Assembly (NCBI GenBank): GCA_030407085.1
Contig: CM059584.1
Span: forward strand, 5,642,001 to 5,706,000
Length of the DNA stretch: 64,000 nucleotides
DNA from: Trichopria drosophilae
Taxonomy: Eukaryota > Arthropoda > Insecta > Hymenoptera > Diapriidae
Reading direction: 5' to 3'
Shown here: positions 58,974 through 64,000 of the stretch, in pieces
Position numbering within the stretch: position 1 is the stretch's first letter
How the letters are laid out: each line of letters starts with the position of its first letter
Translations under genes and position numbers: made by a program
The notes under the pieces: model-generated
What the model was told of the DNA's origin: nothing
Seen by the model: only the letters and a program-made list of their open reading frames with translations
Databases searched by the model: none

Positions 58974-61727
58974 ATGGATGCTGAGCTCGGCTTATACAAC
59001 TACTCTATATACAGAACTGATCGTGATCTTTCGACTGGTGATAAATCTCGTGGTGGTGGTGTTTTAATTGCTGTCCACAAAAGATTCATTAGCAGAGAAA
59101 TTAATATTACTTCCCAGTTAGAACAATTATTTGTTTCTGTAAATATCCAGAGGAAGAACTACATAATAGGAGCAACTTACATTCCACCAAATACAAAAAT
59201 CGATGCCTATTCTGAACACATTGACTTTGTGGAAAATCTAAATATTAGCAGCCAACCTTCCCACATGATACTCTTTGGGGACTACAACCTTCCTAAAATC
59301 CTTTGGGATAATAGCTGTGATGGTTTATCAATATCTACCACCCCAGGATGCACATACACTTCCCAGCAAGCAGCTTCTCTTCTCAGCGAATCCTTTACAT
59401 CTTTGAACTTATATCAGCATATGCACTCACCAAATCCCAGTGGTAATCAATTAGATCTTTGTTTTTCGGCTAACTCTACTGACTCATGCACTACTGTTGA
59501 TGAACCTTTAGTCAAATGCGATAGCCATCACTATGGTATTCTATTTTCTACAACCAACTCTGCTAATCTAACAACACCTTTAGAATTTTGCACTAGGTTA
59601 CCGAACTTCAAACATGCAGACTTTTCAAAAATCAATAGCACACTAAATAATATTGACTGGAACCGAACTTTTGAAAATCGTTCAATTTCCGAGGCTGTTG
59701 ACATCTTTTACCAGCATCTCCAGCAAAGTATCACTAATTTTGTTCCAACATCTCTTAAAGAGTCTTCCAAATTTCCAACTTGGTTCTCTAGAGATCTACA
59801 AAAACTTATAAAAAGAAAAAAAATAGCTCATAAACTGTTTAAACAGCGCAGAACTGCCTCATATTACCAACAATTTGCAAATATTCGTTCTCGTTGCAAA
59901 TCTCTGGCCAGTACTTGCTACAGATCATACATTTCTTATATCGAACAGCACCTAAAAGCGCAACAAGTCAATTCGTTTTGGTCGTTCATTAATCAAAAAA
60001 AGAATGAAACTGGATTACCTTCTGCGATGTATCATGGAACCCGATCAGCGGCCACTACAAATGAGATCGTAAACCTATTTGCTAACTTCTTCGAACAGTC
60101 GTACAAAAATGACACTCTATCTACTCGTGATCTCTTATCTCCGAATACATTAGACGATACTCCTAATATGGTAATTAAGGAAATTACAATTGACGAAGTC
60201 AGAGATGCGCTAAACGGACTCAAGGACAATCAAGGCTCTGGACCTGATGGAATCCCATCCTCATTTATCAAGGCCTGTTCCTTGACTTTGCTTACTCCTC
60301 TTCTGTTATTATTTAACCTTTTACTAAAAGTAGGGGTATTCCCTTCTCAATGGAAAAGGGGATTTATCACTCCGATCTTTAAAATTGGTAATAAGAATGA
60401 GGTTATGAACTATCGACCCATCACCATACTAAACTGCTTCGCAAAAATATTTGAATCAATACTAGTTGCAAGAATCACTAAACTCGTACTTCCTCATCTT
60501 TCTCATTACCAACATGGATTTCTCCCGAAAAGGTCAACAGTTACGAACCTATTACAATTGCAAGAAGCCATAATTTCTTCATTCGACAAGGGATATCAAG
60601 TTGACGTTTTTTATGGCGATTTTTCCAAAGCGTTTGATACAGTGAATCACGTTAGATTAATCAAAAAACTGGAATTGCTTGGCATAAGAGGCCAATTATT
60701 AAAGTGGCTGGATTCTTATTTATCTAATAGATCTCAGAATGTGAGATATAAACAATATATCTCTAGGCCTATACATACTGCCTCAGGTGTACCACAAGGG
60801 TCTCACCTGGGCCCGTTGCTCTTCAACATTTTCATAAATGACCTACCAGAGATTGTCAGCTACGGAACACCTTTGCTATTCGCGGATGATGTCAAGATTT
60901 ACAAAGTGATAACGCAACCATCTGACTCTTCCCATCTTCAACAAGACATCGATTCCCTACTTGATTGGAGCCAGAGAAATGGACTTTCGCTTAACTTTTC
61001 CAAGTGCAGTGTTATGACATTCACTAGAAAGGACCCCTTCTTCTTCAACTATGAACTGTCTAAGGATCTACTCAGAAGAGTGTCCGTGGTTAAAGACTTA
61101 GGCATCATCTTTGATGAAAGACTTTCTTTCGCACAGCACTTGGATTATATTAAGAAAAAAGCACTAAAGGTTGTTGGCTTCATTATACGAAACACCAAAG
61201 ACTTCACATCAACAACATCTATCGTTCAGCTTTTCAACACCTTAGCCAAACCCTTATTGCTATATGGCTCGATACTATGGTCACCTGAATTCATGGTACA
61301 TTCTTATGGCCTCGAAAAAGTACAGCACAAGATCCTCAGGTTTCTGGCATTTAAATCAGTAAGTCCGATGGAAATTTATGACCATAATTACCAGACAGTT
61401 GGAAGTAAATTTAAGATCTATACTCTTGCTTCTACACGTAAAGCCAATGATATAATATTTTTATACAAATTAATATGTGGCGATATAGACTGCTCTGATC
61501 TTTTCGAAAGTCTAAGTTTTAGTTCTCTGAACTACTCTCTTCGAAATCCGAACATATTTCAACTACCGGTCCCCTCAAGAAACTACATCTCCAACGCCCC
61601 ACTGTACAGAGCATGTCATTCTTTAAATGAGCTTCACCGTCAGGGGAAACTTATTCTACAAGATCTTCAAAAACTTCGATCGTCAACAGCAATTACAAAA
61701 ATAAAATATACTGTACGGGAATATTAA
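58974..61727 (+). CDS. LINE ORF2: APE-type endonuclease and reverse transcriptase
   Basis: Enzyme for target-primed reverse transcription. From the first ATG, 917 residues. Endonuclease: GDYN at 102-105 and DSHH at 183-186. Linker to about 400. RT: GSGPDG at 421-426, NYRPIT, DFSKAFDTVNH, SGVPQGS at 604-610, and FADD catalytic box at 636-639. A C-terminal region of about 200 residues follows and ends TVREY. The frame stays open upstream of the ATG to 58731, and that part encodes missing endonuclease residues (YYQNVHSL at about 58854-58877 and LTETWL at 58944-58961). The ATG is therefore not the true N-terminus; translation probably begins in or after the overlap with ORF1. The RT core is intact. 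Confidence 0.95.
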   Translation: MDAELGLYNYSIYRTDRDLSTGDKSRGGGVLIAVHKRFISREINITSQLEQLFVSVNIQRKNYIIGATYIPPNTKIDAYSEHIDFVENLNISSQPSHMILFGDYNLPKILWDNSCDGLSISTTPGCTYTSQQAASLLSESFTSLNLYQHMHSPNPSGNQLDLCFSANSTDSCTTVDEPLVKCDSHHYGILFSTTNSANLTTPLEFCTRLPNFKHADFSKINSTLNNIDWNRTFENRSISEAVDIFYQHLQQSITNFVPTSLKESSKFPTWFSRDLQKLIKRKKIAHKLFKQRRTASYYQQFANIRSRCKSLASTCYRSYISYIEQHLKAQQVNSFWSFINQKKNETGLPSAMYHGTRSAATTNEIVNLFANFFEQSYKNDTLSTRDLLSPNTLDDTPNMVIKEITIDEVRDALNGLKDNQGSGPDGIPSSFIKACSLTLLTPLLLLFNLLLKVGVFPSQWKRGFITPIFKIGNKNEVMNYRPITILNCFAKIFESILVARITKLVLPHLSHYQHGFLPKRSTVTNLLQLQEAIISSFDKGYQVDVFYGDFSKAFDTVNHVRLIKKLELLGIRGQLLKWLDSYLSNRSQNVRYKQYISRPIHTASGVPQGSHLGPLLFNIFINDLPEIVSYGTPLLFADDVKIYKVITQPSDSSHLQQDIDSLLDWSQRNGLSLNFSKCSVMTFTRKDPFFFNYELSKDLLRRVSVVKDLGIIFDERLSFAQHLDYIKKKALKVVGFIIRNTKDFTSTTSIVQLFNTLAKPLLLYGSILWSPEFMVHSYGLEKVQHKILRFLAFKSVSPMEIYDHNYQTVGSKFKIYTLASTRKANDIIFLYKLICGDIDCSDLFESLSFSSLNYSLRNPNIFQLPVPSRNYISNAPLYRACHSLNELHRQGKLILQDLQKLRSSTAITKIKYTVREY

Positions 61728-61862
61728 CTCCGCTAAACTTATAAATTTTTACTGATTATTTTATTTATGTTTTCTATCTTATTTTCTTTTACTCAAACAA
61801 TGCAGCTAAATTTGGTATTATGTACTATGTATTAGATGTAGATTATGGGCGCATACCCGTTT

Positions 61863-61893
61863 ATAAATAAATAAATAAATAAATAAATAAATT
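61863..61893 (+). repeat. ATAA tetranucleotide tail of the LINE
   Basis: About seven ATAA/AAAT units mark the 3' end of the LINE. Tandem-repeat tails rather than poly(A) are usual for several non-LTR clades. The sequence directly after (ATTAAATATTAAAT) is ordinary AT-rich flank. Confidence 0.85.
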
Positions 61894-64000
61894 AAATATT
61901 AAATAAATCACGTTTCTGTTTCGTTATTATCGTGAAAGAAGAGCTACATTTTTTCGATTCCTCATTTTCCGTACTGGAAAATACGTGACAGAATAGCACA
62001 ATTATCGTTTACAATCCGATTTCATATATTTTTAAACATTTTAACCTATACATATTATTTTTCAGATTATTTTAATTCCGGTTATTCCGGCGAATCAAAT
62101 AGCATGTTATCTCTTGATACATAAAGGATTATTTCATTTTAACACAAATACACATCTTTCGTGTTTGTAATAAATTTTTTAATAAACTATTTTACTTTAT
62201 TTCTAAACCAATGTCGGTATATTGGGAATGACCCCAAAAAATGTGTATCTCTAACTGTATTATATTGAAAAGAAGGATTAAAGAATTGGATATTGTATTC
62301 AGAAGAAAAAAAATTGGCCTATATCGAGTCAGTGTGTTTTGTATAAAGCTTTTATCGATGTTGCATTAATAATATTTATATATATTTGTTAAATAATGCC
62401 TGATTAACCTTTAAACATCGGTGATAATTTAAAACCTTTTAGAGCACTTTCAATTTTATTGGCCAATGTAGACAACGATATTAGATTTTGTATCTATTTA
62501 CTACCTATTCATAATTTAAGGTACGAACATTTTTATGTTATATTTTCAGTATGTGAGGCGTTGAGGTGCAAAACCTGTCAAGTCCAAAAAAATAAAAAAC
62601 TGAGATAATCATATAAACATACATTACATATAGTTCTTTGAATTATTAGAGATTGTGAATATGCAAAAAAAAAAATGTTTACCCTTTAAAAGTGAGCTGT
62701 ACACTTATGAATCTGCTATATTTCCAATGTTAGCGGCAAATTGTTTTCCTTGTTTTTCTCAAAACTGCATAAAACGGACTTGACAGGTTTTGCACCCCAA
62801 CTCCTCATGTATAGTACCTATCAGCAAACAGTAAAATGCAATATATTTTTTATATTCTACTTTAAAAAAATCGATTTTTGTTGGCTATAGCTGCTTGTCG
62901 AAAGAATCTAAACAAATATTTTCGGTATCGAAAAAATAAAATTTTCAAAACAAAGGCAAAATTTTGTTAACAATTTAATTTTTTCGTTCCGGTGAAAATT
63001 TGTTTGGATTCTTTGAACAACTCTGAATAAATATATCTCCTTGTACATTTTTCAAAAAATGCAATTTTTGCAAATCTCCCCTTTGAACCTCCATATGTCA
63101 AGATTAAGATATATACTAAATTTGAAAATTTGACACGAATAACCTAACATCAGAAACTTTTCTCTCCCATTTTTATCCTAAATTTCAAATCCAAAAAAAA
63201 CAGGCGAATATTAGCCACTTTTTAGGGTGACATTTTTCGAATTCGACAGATATTTGCCGATATCATATTATCGCCTTTTGATGATTTACCTGTTGGATTG
63301 AAAATTCCCTTGAAAAAAGGTTTCAGTACGAGGAATCGGAGTTTGACTCCCATTTTTTGTTTTTGATATCCTCCGAGTGCAGGACAAATTTGTTCAGCAA
63401 AAATTTTGGTCCATAGATGCTCTCTTTATCTCTCTTTCATATAGATGAATGCTCTCGAAATTTCTTGTAATTCAATTTACTTTCTAGTAATATAAATTAC
63501 CAGCTGGTAATGAAATCTAAATTCGAAAAAAAAACAGCGAAAGCATATCTGATTGAAGGACACACCGATGTAAATAGACCTGACAACTCAGCAATATTGG
63601 ACAAAGTAACTTATGTAGATTTAATAAAATGTTGATTAATATTTACGGTAACTTTTACTTGACTTTTCGACAAAATCTATATAAGATTGTTTTTCCGCGT
63701 AGAATCGTAGATTACACAGGTCTGCACGGATTTTTTTTTTAAATATCAGAGCGATTTTCGACGTATTTTTGTGCGCTGAACTCGAATCTGAAGTCGAAAA
63801 ATGCCTATCACGTCATGATTTAGAGAAAAGTGGGGGTAAAGACACCAAAAAAACGCGTTTTAGGGTGTTTTTACCCCTAATTTTCTCTGAAACCCGATGT
63901 GCTACAGGCTTGAATTTGTTCTTCCCCTACAAAAAGCATAAGATAGTTTTAAAAAAAATTTCATAGTTTTGAAAAAAAAAAATGGTTTTAACCTTGCTAT
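61894..64000. other. AT-rich non-coding DNA, right end of window
   Basis: Except for the MITE at 62550-62811 nothing is recognised. The ORF at 63769-63966 is not family-like. Confidence 0.5.
62550..62811. mobile_element. TGAGGCGTTGAGGTGC MITE
   Basis: TGAGGCGTTGAGGTGCAAAA followed by CCTGTCAAGTCC pairs with GGACTTGACAGG followed by TTTTGCACCCCAACTCCTCA. Terminal repeats are about 35 bp, element about 260 bp. TA occurs at both outer limits and could be the target duplication. Confidence 0.82.

Larger units (their letters stand above)
57853..61893 (+). mobile_element. CR1-group non-LTR retrotransposon (LINE), nearly complete
   Basis: Two long reading frames in order (PHD-finger ORF1, then endonuclease-RT ORF2), a short 3' UTR (61728-61862) and a 3' tail of AAAT/ATAA repeats instead of pure poly(A). 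The PHD-type ORF1 plus APE endonuclease and RT with SGVPQGSHLGPLLF and FADD are typical of the CR1/L2/Daphne/Kiri group; the exact clade was not resolved. Both frames are free of frameshifts and nonsense codons, suggesting recent insertion. The 5' boundary is uncertain: ORF1 lacks an ATG near its start, so the copy may be slightly 5'-truncated. No clear target-site duplication was identified. Confidence 0.9.

Noticed and set aside
58974..58974. ATG as true start of LINE ORF2
   Set aside because: Conserved endonuclease residues are encoded upstream in the same open frame.
63769..63966. 65-codon ORF near the right end
   Set aside because: Lysine-rich, ends in an A-rich tract; no family features or context.

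Overview
The window is eukaryotic and almost certainly insect: AT-rich DNA with spliced genes, short introns with GTAAGT donors and pyrimidine-rich AG acceptors, microsatellites, and many DNA-transposon derivatives, a CR1-group LINE and a Penelope-like element. The one complete host gene encodes the Golgi transport protein GOT1. Interspersed CpG-richer islands in an AT-rich background would fit Hymenoptera, but this is an inference and the order is not proven.

Layout. 1-13.5 kb is mostly AT-rich non-coding DNA with a miRNA-like hairpin (3.43 kb), a small CTGGTAG-family MITE (4.84 kb), degraded piggyBac-type repeats (5.75-6.37 and 7.6-8.3 kb), a CpG-richer island (8.9-9.7 kb) and a tRNA-derived SINE-like fragment (12.2 kb). 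13.5-14.65 kb is a 1.15 kb foldback element. 17.8-21.5 kb holds several MITEs and a 1.3 kb palindrome with TTAA ends. 27.9-29.3 kb is the most CpG-rich stretch and may be a promoter region. 29.97-30.95 kb is a piggyBac-type foldback with internal ~121 bp units. 32-48 kb is intergenic sequence studded with MITEs, two of them pogo/Tigger-like, plus a nested repeat cluster at 40.7-44.0 kb.

48.5-54.7 kb is the densest part. Three more TTAA foldbacks surround the four-exon GOT1 gene (50.23-51.05 kb, minus strand). The last of them is inserted in a coding-looking basic coiled-coil reading frame that resumes in the same phase on its far side and ends at TGA followed at once by AATAAA. 56.2-57.6 kb is a 5'-truncated Penelope-like element (minus strand) with a GIY-YIG endonuclease and a hammerhead-like motif. 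It lies head to head with a nearly complete LINE (57.85-61.9 kb, plus strand) with PHD-finger ORF1 and endonuclease/reverse-transcriptase ORF2. 62-64 kb is AT-rich DNA with one more MITE.

The main biological signal is a family of large, nearly perfect palindromes (about 1.0-1.3 kb) with TTAA-CCC...GGG-TTAA ends, consistent with mobilisation by a piggyBac-type transposase. Any transcript through one would fold into a long double-stranded RNA hairpin. I found no CRISPR array, no complete tRNA or rRNA gene, and no prokaryotic operon. All comparisons were made by eye; boundaries of repeats without clear termini are approximate.
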